Notes: generated by a model from the sequence alone, not told the origin. A stretch of 11,188 bases of DNA from CAG-411 sp045124315 (GCA_045124315.1 JBGVLO010000033.1:1-11188), one strand, 5' to 3'. Shown: positions 1 through 5,956, counted from the stretch's first letter. Made by a program: numbers and translations.

Positions 1-245
1 AGTACGAGAGGACCGGGTTGGACGAACCTCTGGTGTATCGGTTGTACTGCCAAGTGCATGGCCGAGTAGCCAAGTTTGGAAGGGATAAACGCTGAAGGCA
101 TCTAAGCGTGAAGCCCCCCTCAAGATAAGATATCCCATAGCGTTAGGCTAGTAAGACCCCTTGAAGACGACAAGGTTGATAGGTTGGAGGTGGAAGTACG
201 GTAACGTATGTAGCTGACCAATACTAATAGGTCGAGGTCTTGACC
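1..245 (+). rRNA. 23S ribosomal RNA, 3' end (partial)
   Basis: The window opens inside the sarcin-ricin loop: AGTACGAGAGGACC at 1-14 is the universally conserved target of ribosome-inactivating toxins and the elongation-factor contact site. The rest matches the last part of domain VI, including the CTGACCAATACTAATAGGTC stretch and a terminal GAGGTCTTGACC that normally pairs with the 5' end of 23S rRNA. The 5' part lies outside the window. The mature 3' end at about 245 is placed by analogy and could be off by a few bases. Confidence 0.97.
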
Positions 246-359
246 TAATTATGAGCATTTAACGATGGTATTTTCATCGTTTACGTGCGATACATGAACA
301 AGCACTTAGCGAGGTTCTTTCGAGCTTAGTACTTGGGTTAAAAAAGAGTACAAAAGTAC
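246..359 (+). other. 23S-tRNA spacer without 5S rRNA
   Basis: No 5S rRNA signature can be seen between the 23S end and the first tRNA. The spacer holds a perfect 7-bp hairpin (AACGATG 261-267 with CATCGTT 275-281). It also holds a longer imperfect hairpin (CAAG 299-302 with CTTG 332-335, continuing through ACT/AGT and AGC/GCT with two internal mismatches). These may be processing signals. Neither is followed by a T-run, so neither is a convincing terminator. Confidence 0.5.
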
Positions 360-388
360 TTGCAATACGGTTTGATATGTAGTATACT
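360..388 (+). promoter_or_regulatory. Probable SigA promoter of the tRNA cluster
   Basis: TTGCAA (360-365) and TATACT (383-388) are separated by exactly 17 bp. This predicts a transcript starting near 395, about 37 nt before the tRNA-Asp gene. It would give the tRNAs expression independent of the rRNA operon, although read-through from 23S is also possible because no terminator intervenes. Confidence 0.6.
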
Positions 389-431
389 GGATAGGCAGTG
401 TGTAGTTTTGAAGGCACATAGGCCTTTATAA

Positions 432-505
432 GGCCCAGTGGCTCAGTTGGTTAGAGCGCCGCCCTGTCACGGCGGAGGTCACGGGTTCGAGTCCCGTCTG
501 GGTCG
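432..505 (+). tRNA. tRNA-Asp (anticodon GTC)
   Basis: Full cloverleaf of 74 nt. The acceptor GGCCCAG (432-438) pairs with CTGGGTC before discriminator G505. The anticodon stem CCGCC/GGCGG encloses loop CTGTCAC with anticodon GTC, and the T arm has GGTTCGAGTCC. CCA is not encoded. First of six tandem tRNAs. Confidence 0.97.
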
Positions 506-536
506 TTTCTTCGGAAACGAAGATAAAATAAATCAT

Positions 537-609
537 GGGATCATAGCTCAGCTGGGAGAGCATCTGCCTTACAAGCAGAGGGTCATAGGTTCGAGCCCTA
601 TTGGTCCCA
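537..609 (+). tRNA. tRNA-Val (anticodon TAC)
   Basis: Full cloverleaf of 73 nt. GGGATCA (537-543) pairs with TGGTCCC (602-608), one G-U pair, discriminator A609. The anticodon stem TCTGC/GCAGA encloses loop CTTACAA, anticodon TAC. CCA is not encoded. Confidence 0.97.
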
Positions 610-614
610 TTGAT

Positions 615-687
615 GCCGATGTGGCTCAATTGGCAGAGCAGCTGATTTGTAATCAGCAGGTTATCGGTTCAAGTCCGATCATCGGCT
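615..687 (+). tRNA. tRNA-Thr (anticodon TGT)
   Basis: Full cloverleaf of 73 nt. GCCGATG (615-621) pairs with CATCGGC (680-686), discriminator T687. The anticodon stem GCTGA/TCAGC encloses loop TTTGTAA, anticodon TGT. Only 5 nt separate it from tRNA-Val, which fits one precursor transcript. CCA is not encoded. Confidence 0.97.
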
Positions 688-710
688 TTGTTTCTCATGA
701 AACATAGAAT

Positions 711-792
711 GGGTGGTTTCCCGAGTGGCCAAAGGGGACAGACTGTAAATCTGCTGCATATTGCTTCGGTGGTTCGAATCCACCACCACCCA
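711..792 (+). tRNA. tRNA-Tyr (anticodon GTA)
   Basis: Class II tRNA of 82 nt with a long variable arm. GGGTGGT (711-717) pairs with ACCACCC (785-791), discriminator A792. The anticodon loop is CTGTAAA with anticodon GTA. The stem ACAGA/TCTGC appears to have an A-C mismatch at its outermost pair. The T arm is GGTGG/CCACC around TTCGAAT. CCA is not encoded. Confidence 0.95.
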
Positions 793-818
793 TTGCAGAT
801 AATGCAACTAAATATTAT

Positions 819-892
819 CGCGGGGTGGAGCAGTCTGGAAGCTCGCCGGGCTCATAACCCGGAGGTCGTTGGTTCAAATCCAGCCCCCGCAA
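819..892 (+). tRNA. Initiator tRNA-fMet (anticodon CAT)
   Basis: 74 nt. The first acceptor position is the unpaired C1 x A72 mismatch (c819 against a891), followed by GCGGGG/CCCCGC. The anticodon stem has the three consecutive G-C pairs (GGG CTCATAA CCC) that direct the tRNA to the ribosomal P site. Both are hallmarks of the initiator rather than the elongator. CCA is not encoded. Confidence 0.96.
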
Positions 893-896
893 TTTT

Positions 897-969
897 GCCC
901 AGATAGCTCAGTCGGTAGAGCAGGGGACTGAAAATCCCCGTGTCGCTGGTTCGATTCCGGCTCTGGGCA
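897..969 (+). tRNA. tRNA-Phe (anticodon GAA)
   Basis: 73 nt. GCCCAGA (897-903) pairs with TCTGGGC (962-968), discriminator A969. The anticodon stem GGGGA/TCCCC encloses loop CTGAAAA, anticodon GAA. Last tRNA of the cluster, 4 nt after tRNA-fMet and directly before the terminator. CCA is not encoded in any of the six genes, so all depend on the CCA-adding enzyme. Confidence 0.97.
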
Positions 970-979
970 CGATTATTAG

Positions 980-1010
980 GATACATACTTCGGTATGTAT
1001 CTTTTTTTTT
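980..1010 (+). terminator. Intrinsic terminator of the tRNA cluster
   Basis: Perfect 9-bp stem GATACATAC / GTATGTATC around a stable TTCG tetraloop, followed by nine T residues. It lies 11 nt after tRNA-Phe and closes the transcription unit. Confidence 0.95.
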
Positions 1011-1180
1011 GCTCTATTAGGAAAGTTCGCTCTATAGAGCAAAAACGATCTGCGAGGATATACCACATATTTTATTTTTTATTTTGGCATGCATCCATTT
1101 GGAATGTTTTTGTCGTTGTCATGATGCCTGTGAAGCAGCCATATTTGTTTAATAGCTACAGTATTTCATGTTATGATGCT

Positions 1181-1204
1181 GGGGTCAAAAGGTATTTTGA
1201 CCCC
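1181..1204. repeat. Perfect 10-bp hairpin GGGGTCAAAA
   Basis: GGGGTCAAAA (1181-1190) and TTTTGACCCC (1195-1204) form a perfect stem with a GGTA loop. It is not followed by a T-run, so a terminator role on the plus strand is unlikely. A related half, TTTTGACCCTGG, occurs at 1520-1531. Confidence 0.85.
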
Positions 1205-1275
1205 AATGACACCTACGCATTGCTACGCTGCTAACAGCTCTCGCAATTCTACAAACATTCGTATAGTGTGATAGT

Positions 1276-1450
1276 GTTCAGAGGGTGTCATTCGAAAAAT
1301 GCCAGATATACAAAACGATTAAAATGCTAGTAAGTGGCTGGACATTTTTCTCATGATACCGTTATCGGCTATGCCTGTATATATGCAACCTATACTTTAT
1401 CCGCAAGCGCAATCGTATAGGTTGCATATATACAGGCGCACCCTCTGAAC
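1276..1450. repeat. Nested inverted repeat: 12-bp outer and 23-bp inner arms
   Basis: The outer arms GTTCAGAGGGTG (1276-1287) and CACCCTCTGAAC (1439-1450) are exact reverse complements. Inside, 1373-1395 and 1415-1437 are perfect 23-bp reverse complements (beginning GCCTGTATATATGC) around a 19-nt loop. The right inner and outer arms are separated by a single base. About 85 nt of the left half stays unpaired in this model. A compact hairpin with nearly the same outer arms lies at 11033-11063. Confidence 0.9.
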
Positions 1451-1580
1451 TTCCATACATGTTTGTCGGGTCCCAAGGTCATTCGCACACATATGAGCGA
1501 GCTCATGTGGGTTCAGAACTTTTGACCCTGGTATCATGTTATTATTATATTAGATATTGTGTTATAGATTTTTTATTGAG

Positions 1581-1675
1581 GTATCCACAGGAATGTGCGG
1601 TAATGAAAAGAAAATCCACATTTTTGGTTTGGTATAGTGGATAAATAGCGTATTACAATTTAAAAATGTGGATAA
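1581..1675. promoter_or_regulatory. Cluster of DnaA-box-like sequences
   Basis: One perfect TTATCCACA match (as TGTGGATAA, 1667-1675), two one-mismatch copies (GTATCCACA 1581-1589; AGTGGATAA 1636-1644) and one two-mismatch copy (AAATCCACA 1612-1620) fall within 95 bp of AT-rich DNA, in both orientations. No dnaA or dnaN gene is nearby. A titration or regulatory site is possible, as is chance. Confidence 0.35.
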
Positions 1676-1844
1676 AACACTAGAACTATACAAAATGCAG
1701 AAATATTCGATATTTAAAAAGGAGACTATAAAAACTATCATCTGTAAACCTGATAAATGTTTTCTATCAACTTCCTGAGGTGGATATATTTGTCAATTGA
1801 ATTTTCAATGAGTCAGGTAAGCTATTTTTCATTTGCTATAAACA

Positions 1845-1872
1845 TTGGAAAAGTATGGAAATATATTATGAT
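1845..1872 (+). promoter_or_regulatory. Possible promoter of the esterase gene
   Basis: TTGGAA (1845-1850) and TATGAT (1867-1872) with a 16-bp spacer would start transcription near 1879, 46 nt before the ATG. The match is modest and no other element supports it. Confidence 0.3.
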
Positions 1873-1924
1873 TGAAAGGTTTGAAAAGGAGATGGCATAT
1901 TAGAATAAAGAGAGGAAATGGGTT

Positions 1925-3679
1925 ATGAAAGTAAATGTTTTAAATGTAAGTAGAGAGAAATTTCCAAAAAGTACAGCAACAGCAGATGGGATGCAGGTTA
2001 TTAATCCACCATGTGATAACTATGAAGTTACTTATCACTTTGATGTGAAATATCATGAACGAAATGGAAGATCAATGTATTTGCAAATTTTGCAACCAAT
2101 GGATGTAAAAGAAAAAACTGCACTTATTATTTTTATTCCTGGATCGGCGTTCCACAGACAAAATGTAAAAGAACGGGTTCCTCAGCTGGCATTGCTGGCA
2201 GCAAAAGGATTTTGTGTGGCTCTGCTTGAATATACTGGTTCAGAGGACGGAGTATTTCCAGCATTAGTGCAGGATGCAAAAGAAGGCATTCGATATATGA
2301 GAACACACAGTGGAGAATACAATATTGATCCGGATGCTATTTTTACTATGGGTGATTCTTCTGGTGGCTACACTGCTATGATGGCAGGGCTTATAAATGG
2401 TGAAAAATTGTTTGAATCTTGTGAAGATGCAAGTGTGTATAAAGTGAAGGGGATTATTGATTTTTACGGTCCTACAGACATAACCACCATGAACAATGAA
2501 CCATCCACTCTAAATCATTCTGAACCAGACAGTCCAGAAGGGCGACTGATCGGACAAAAGGATGTGCATGAAAATCTGGATCTTGCACAGCCGACTATCA
2601 TTAAAAACTATATTGATAAAGATAAAACTTATCCGCCACTTTTGATGTTCCATGGAAGCAATGATGAGTTAGTACCATTTGGACAAAGTTGTGAATTATA
2701 TCAGGCGTTGCGTGAAGCAGGCAAACAGGTTACACTTTATCAGATTGATGGTGCCCATCATGGAGATCGCCGTTTTTGGTCTAATACTGTTTTGAATATG
2801 ATAGCAGAGTTCATAGACACATGCAGAAAGCCTTCCGGAAAAATTTGTAAAATACTTCGCATTGAAGAACCGGATGTTGGATGTGAGGGAAGAACAGATA
2901 GATATGAACCAGCGGTAGAGGTCACTCTACAGGCAGAAGATGGATATATCTTTTCGAAAATGGAAAATGACCAGACACTATATGAAAAACAAATTGGGGA
3001 AGGTGATTTTGTATATCAAACAGAAGAAGGTCTTGTAAAATACCAAAAAAACATTGTTTGTTATGGAGACTCCAACACTTATGGATTTAATCCGAAAAAT
3101 GGTATGCGTTATCCACGCAATGTACGATGGACCGGAAAGTTAGCGGAGATGCTTGGAGATGCATATCAAATAGTGGAAGAGGGGTGCAATGGAAGAACTA
3201 CTGTTTTTGATGATCCGATAGAAGGCTGGAAAAATGGTCTTAGCTATGTAAAACCATGCTTAAATTCCCATAAGCCTGTAGACATGGTCATTTTAATGCT
3301 GGGAAGCAATGATTTGAAACGTACCTTTTGTGCCAGCGCAGAAGAAATTGCCAACGGTATCAAACGTCTGGTGGAAGAAATTTATGATTTTGCCGACCAT
3401 AAACAAGGATTTCGACCTAAAGTAATTATAGTTTCTCCACCAATAATTGGTCCTGCAATTGCTAATTCTTCTTTTGCCTATGCCTTTGACGAAACAGCGA
3501 TTAAGCGTTCCAAAGAATTCGCCAATCTATATATGCAAGTAGCCAAGTCATGCAACTGTTCTTTTGTGGATGCTGCTAAATATGTAACTTCATCAGAGGT
3601 TGATGGACTTCATTTGTCAGAGTATGCACATGCGGCACTTGCCACTGCGTTGAAAGAAGCGGTGGAGAAAATATTATAA
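1925..3679 (+). CDS. Two-domain esterase: alpha/beta hydrolase fused to SGNH hydrolase
   Basis: 584 aa, cytoplasmic (no signal peptide). Residues about 60-300 form an alpha/beta-hydrolase of the BD-FAE/acetyl-esterase type. It has nucleophile Ser145 in GDSSG (143-147), an oxyanion-region IPGSAF (71-76), the probable acid Asp247 in HGSNDELVP and the catalytic His in GAHHG (278 or 279). After a beta-rich linker (about 301-375), residues 376-584 are an SGNH/GDSL hydrolase: block I GDSN (Ser383), block II GCNGRTT (420-426), block III GSND (460-463) and block V DGLH (Asp560, His563). Both catalytic sets look intact. The family context suggests deacetylation or deacylation of imported plant oligosaccharides such as xylan or mannan fragments. 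That substrate is inference, because no glycoside hydrolase or transporter is adjacent. The ATG is preceded by AGAGGAAA. It stands as a single-gene unit with no clear terminator. Confidence 0.9.
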   Translation: MKVNVLNVSREKFPKSTATADGMQVINPPCDNYEVTYHFDVKYHERNGRSMYLQILQPMDVKEKTALIIFIPGSAFHRQNVKERVPQLALLAAKGFCVALLEYTGSEDGVFPALVQDAKEGIRYMRTHSGEYNIDPDAIFTMGDSSGGYTAMMAGLINGEKLFESCEDASVYKVKGIIDFYGPTDITTMNNEPSTLNHSEPDSPEGRLIGQKDVHENLDLAQPTIIKNYIDKDKTYPPLLMFHGSNDELVPFGQSCELYQALREAGKQVTLYQIDGAHHGDRRFWSNTVLNMIAEFIDTCRKPSGKICKILRIEEPDVGCEGRTDRYEPAVEVTLQAEDGYIFSKMENDQTLYEKQIGEGDFVYQTEEGLVKYQKNIVCYGDSNTYGFNPKNGMRYPRNVRWTGKLAEMLGDAYQIVEEGCNGRTTVFDDPIEGWKNGLSYVKPCLNSHKPVDMVILMLGSNDLKRTFCASAEEIANGIKRLVEEIYDFADHKQGFRPKVIIVSPPIIGPAIANSSFAYAFDETAIKRSKEFANLYMQVAKSCNCSFVDAAKYVTSSEVDGLHLSEYAHAALATALKEAVEKIL

Positions 3680-3908
3680 ATAATTTAATAAAAAATATAA
3701 AAAAATATAATAGGACAGCCCTAGACAGAACTGTTAGGTAATGTTCAGAGATAGGTATTTTCGGTACCGAAAATACCGTATGCAAGTCTACCGTATGCAG
3801 AATTGGGCAATTTTTCATGCACAGTATTGCCAAAATCCGTTATTGTTCACATACTTTTGAACTGTAACATAGATGTTAATCTAAATATTAGGATTATTTT
3901 AATTGATA
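3680..3908. other. Palindrome-rich intergenic gap after the esterase
   Basis: No gene is seen. After an AT-rich stretch, it holds a perfect 24-bp palindrome (3754-3777), an 11-bp direct repeat and an inverted GGCAAT (3806-3811) / ATTGCC (3826-3831). None has the T-run of a standard intrinsic terminator. A minus-strand frame over 3576-3833 has no start signals and overlaps the esterase end, so it is discounted. Confidence 0.6.
3754..3799. repeat. 24-bp perfect palindrome followed by 11-bp direct repeats
   Basis: Positions 3754-3777 are self-complementary over all 24 bp, centred on CGGTACCG. The direct repeat TACCGTATGCA occurs at 3774-3784 and 3789-3799, the first copy overlapping the palindrome. 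GTTCAGAG (3743-3750), half of the motif found at 1276 and 11033, lies just upstream. Confidence 0.85.
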
Positions 3909-3937
3909 TTGACAACAGTAGTCATTAATATTACTAT
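3909..3937 (+). promoter_or_regulatory. Strong SigA-type promoter of the membrane-protein genes
   Basis: A perfect -35 TTGACA (3909-3914), exactly 17 bp, then -10 TACTAT (3932-3937). Transcription should start near 3944, leaving a leader of about 80 nt before the small membrane-protein gene. Confidence 0.75.
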
Positions 3938-4022
3938 GTTAAAGTGTGAAAATTGCGCATAGATGTGCATTTTATTAAAAGATATTATGTAATGAGTGAA
4001 GAACTTAAGAGAAAAAGAAAAG

Positions 4023-4358
4023 ATGACAAGAAATCAAATGAAATTAATTGGATTGGTTGCATCGGTGATTGCAACAGTTGCAATTTGGGCAGGATTCTCA
4101 ATGGATGGAATCTTAGCTGATGTTCTAGGCGTAATCTGGTTGATCGGATTAGAAGCAGGATATGTACTTGCAGGAGGAATCAAAGGGGCTGTTGGATTTG
4201 CATGGAAACTTGCAATATTTGGATGGGTGGTTGTCCCGTTTCCAATGGATATCGTGACTGGAGTGTTTTCTTTTGTAGTGGCATTTTTAATATTTTTGTT
4301 ATGTCCAGCTTTTTTTGTGTTATTAAGCATTATAAAACCAGAAGAAAAAACTGTATAG
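4023..4358 (+). CDS. Small integral membrane protein, unknown function
   Basis: 111 aa from the ATG at 4023. An in-frame GTG at 3996 would add nine charged residues, but neither start has a good SD; the ATG follows a purine-rich AAGAGAAAAAGAAAAG. Four hydrophobic stretches are visible, at about residues 7-26, 28-50, 58-79 and 81-105, with a short charged N-terminus (MTRNQMK) and a C-terminal KPEEKTV. No conserved polar motif or known family is recognised. It is first behind the 3909-3937 promoter and is separated from the Zn-ribbon/PH gene pair by a structured RNA element. Whether the three genes form one conditional transcript or two units cannot be decided here. Confidence 0.75.
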   Translation: MTRNQMKLIGLVASVIATVAIWAGFSMDGILADVLGVIWLIGLEAGYVLAGGIKGAVGFAWKLAIFGWVVVPFPMDIVTGVFSFVVAFLIFLLCPAFFVLLSIIKPEEKTV

Positions 4359-4406
4359 AAAATGTGCCTGATACAGAGAGAATAGATGCATTTTTGAAGA
4401 TGGCTG

Positions 4407-4435
4407 TTGAAATAGAGATAGGAAATACATAGAAA
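4407..4435 (+). promoter_or_regulatory. Weak candidate promoter before the structured RNA
   Basis: TTGAAA (4407-4412), a 17-bp spacer, then TAGAAA (4430-4435). The -35 is close to consensus but the -10 is poor. If active, transcripts would start near 4442, just before the 13-bp stem. Confidence 0.2.
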
Positions 4436-4448
4436 GTAAGAAGTGATA

Positions 4449-4537
4449 AAAAAGGATTTCTAGAGAGATGCTTTCTAAAATAGGCTGTTGTCAAATAGAT
4501 GACAGGTGAAGGAATGCATAGTAAAGAAATCCTTTTT
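4449..4537 (+). terminator. Three-helix RNA element: possible terminator or attenuator
   Basis: AAAAAGGATTTCT (4449-4461) and AGAAATCCTTTTT (4525-4537) are perfect 13-bp reverse complements. They enclose two further hairpins: TAGAGAG/CTTTCTA (4461-4467 with 4471-4477) and CTGTTGTC/GATGACAG (4485-4492 with 4498-4505, loop AAATA). The A-rich 5' arm and T-rich 3' arm resemble a bidirectional intrinsic terminator, but the inner helices and the unpaired GTGAAGGAATGCATAG stretch are more than a terminator needs. It ends 14 nt before the SD of the next gene, leaving no room for a promoter, so that gene must be read through it. No riboswitch family is recognised. Confidence 0.5.
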
Positions 4538-4563
4538 CTTTGTGTGAGAAGAGGAGTGAAAAG

Positions 4564-5166
4564 ATGGTTTGTGAAAAATGTGGAACAGAAATGAATACTG
4601 TATATCAACATGAGTTGCAAAATATATCAGAAAAGCATTTGAAATATATTACCGTATTAGGAGCAGTTCCGTTTGGTTTTCTTGCTATTTGGATTTTTAA
4701 GCGACTTTGGAACAAGAAAGATTTAGCATCGCATTCATGCCCAAATTGTGGATATGAGTATACCATAGATCCAAATATCCGAAAAAAAGAATTGTCGCAG
4801 TCAAATTTTTTGCGAATTTTTGGAATGGTGGCAGTAGTTGTTTTTGGAATTACATTATTTGTTAATATAGGACCAAGCGCACATGAGGCAAAAGAGAGTT
4901 TTCGTAGAGAAATCGAATTTATGGTGGTAGAACCGCAGGAAATTAAGATACCTGTTGGCGGAAAAGAGCAGATAGATATATTTGGACAGCCACCAGAAAA
5001 TTATTCGTTTGTCTCTCAAAACAAGAAAGTTGCAACAGTAAGTAAGAAAAGGGTTGTAAAAGGAAAGAAAGTTGGTACTACGACAATAAAAGTATATAAG
5101 GATAAAGATGATTATATTGGTAGTGTCTATGTGACTGTAAAAAAGAAAGGAAGGAAGAAAAAGTGA
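4564..5166 (+). CDS. Zinc-ribbon membrane protein with Ig-like (BIG2-type) domain
   Basis: 200 aa. The ATG at 4564 has AGGAG (4552-4556) seven bases upstream, better than the upstream in-frame TTG. The N-terminus has CEKC (Cys3, Cys6), which pairs with CPNC (Cys59, Cys62) as a split zinc-ribbon knuckle. A hydrophobic stretch (about 30-46) lies between the two halves. A second hydrophobic segment (about 82-102) is followed by residues 118-194, which resemble a bacterial Ig-like group 2 fold: PQEIKIPVGGKEQIDIFG, VATVSKKRVVKGKKVGTTTIKV and a final strand. The C-terminus is very basic (KKKGRKKK). The zinc ribbon may face the cytoplasm and the Ig-like part the outside, but topology is inference. 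Its stop overlaps the next start by 4 bp, implying coupled translation and joint function. Confidence 0.8.
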   Translation: MVCEKCGTEMNTVYQHELQNISEKHLKYITVLGAVPFGFLAIWIFKRLWNKKDLASHSCPNCGYEYTIDPNIRKKELSQSNFLRIFGMVAVVVFGITLFVNIGPSAHEAKESFRREIEFMVVEPQEIKIPVGGKEQIDIFGQPPENYSFVSQNKKVATVSKKRVVKGKKVGTTTIKVYKDKDDYIGSVYVTVKKKGRKKK

Positions 5167-5915
5167 AACAGGAATTTTCAGAGAAACCATTATTTGTGGC
5201 AAAGTCTAGCGTAAATGCATTGCTGCGTTTTTATATGATTAGTTCGTTTTATATTACAGTTACCTTTGTACTATTGATTATGTGGTTCATATATTCATCG
5301 GAATTTGAGGTGATGGATACACCGATTGGGAAGTGGATAAGCGGAAAGGCAATTGTTACAGCAGGAATATGGAGTGTATTGGGCGTACAGTTTGTTCGGC
5401 GTTTGATCAAATCTATAAAGCGGTTCCGTCTTTTTGAATTATCACATTTTATGATTAGCAGCCGAAATATGCGCTATGTACAATTTGAAGAGATTCGGAT
5501 ATTTCGCTTATTTGAAAATCAAGGAATTATAGATATTCCACTAGAGAAGATTACTGAAAAATCATATATGTCTGTGTTTCAGGATTACGGAAACATTGTT
5601 TTGGCAACTCCGTCTGTCTTGATTAAGAGAATTGATATGTATATGCCTCGAAATGTGTTAGATATTATTACGGAGTGCAAGGATACCTATCGTTATGAGA
5701 CGGGGACAATCGATAATATGCACTTAGAGAATAATATGGTGAAGTCCAATGTAATGTTAGGGTCAAAGCTGGATAATATGGCAACGATTATGGAAAATAT
5801 ATCTGGTCAAATTAGTTTGGAGCAAGAGAAAAAAAATAAATTGGAAACAAAGCAAGAAGAAAATTGTAATCAGATAGAGATAAAAAATAAAGAAAAAAAC
5901 ATAGAGTTTGATTGA
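5163..5915 (+). CDS. Two-TM protein with bacterial PH-like domain
   Basis: 250 aa from GTG at 5163. The start overlaps the previous stop (GTGA) and is preceded by AAAGGAAGG, so it is translationally coupled. Two hydrophobic segments (about residues 20-43 and 58-76) are followed by a region (about 85-170) that resembles bacterial PH-like (DUF304/bPH2-type) domains. It begins LFELSHFMISSRNMRYV, then has IDIPLEKITEKSYMSVFQDYGNIVLATPS and ends near PRNVLDII. The last 50 residues are highly charged and Lys/Glu-rich (LEQEKKNKLETKQEEN), probably helical or coiled coil. The PH-like assignment rests on order and pattern, not on a search. It may form a membrane complex with the Zn-ribbon/Ig-like partner. 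Confidence 0.75.
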   Translation: MKQEFSEKPLFVAKSSVNALLRFYMISSFYITVTFVLLIMWFIYSSEFEVMDTPIGKWISGKAIVTAGIWSVLGVQFVRRLIKSIKRFRLFELSHFMISSRNMRYVQFEEIRIFRLFENQGIIDIPLEKITEKSYMSVFQDYGNIVLATPSVLIKRIDMYMPRNVLDIITECKDTYRYETGTIDNMHLENNMVKSNVMLGSKLDNMATIMENISGQISLEQEKKNKLETKQEENCNQIEIKNKEKNIEFD

Positions 5916-5927
5916 GATGGGTATTTC

Positions 5928-5956
5928 TTGACAACACAAGAGAACCTATCTATAAT
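5928..5956 (+). promoter_or_regulatory. Consensus SigA promoter upstream of purC
   Basis: TTGACA (5928-5933), exactly 17 bp, then TATAAT (5951-5956): both boxes match the consensus fully. Transcription should start near 5963 and run through a leader of about 350 nt into purC. The -10 box is embedded in an inverted repeat (5947-5968). Confidence 0.85.

Larger units (their letters stand above)
1173..1537. repeat. Candidate non-coding inverted-repeat element, about 365 bp
   Basis: The left end ATGATGCTGGGGTCAAAAG (1173-1191) matches the reverse complement of the right end (1519-1537, ATGATACCAGGGTCAAAAG) at 15 of 19 positions. The left end also forms a 10-bp hairpin with TTTTGACCCC (1195-1204). 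Inside is a second nested set of repeats (1276-1450). No transposase frame is present. It could be a MITE-like element or a structured RNA or DNA element. No clear target-site duplication could be identified. Confidence 0.5.
1011..1924. other. Gene-free region of about 0.9 kb rich in inverted repeats
   Basis: No open reading frame here has a ribosome binding site or a recognisable protein. The 61-79 residue frames run across palindromes and look like chance. Contents in order: a GCTCTATAGAGC palindrome (1029-1040), a complex inverted-repeat element (1173-1537), a DnaA-box-like cluster (1581-1675), and an AT-rich stretch with a likely promoter for the downstream esterase. Confidence 0.7.

Noticed and set aside
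438..906. Plus-strand frames across the tRNA cluster
   Set aside because: They translate tRNA genes (typical false frames such as AQLVRAP and SSPIG); the cloverleaf folds explain the sequence.
995..1644. Frames of 61 and 79 codons in the repeat-rich region
   Set aside because: They begin inside a terminator or a palindrome, lack RBS, and cross inverted repeats; their composition is not protein-like.
1757..1900. 47-codon frame starting MFSINFLRW before the esterase gene
   Set aside because: No SD at a suitable distance, no recognisable homology, and it overlaps the likely promoter of the esterase.
3992..4120. ATG frame MSEELKRKRKDDKK overlapping the small membrane gene start
   Set aside because: It runs to an early stop in a different frame from the hydrophobic protein, has no SD, and shows no family match.
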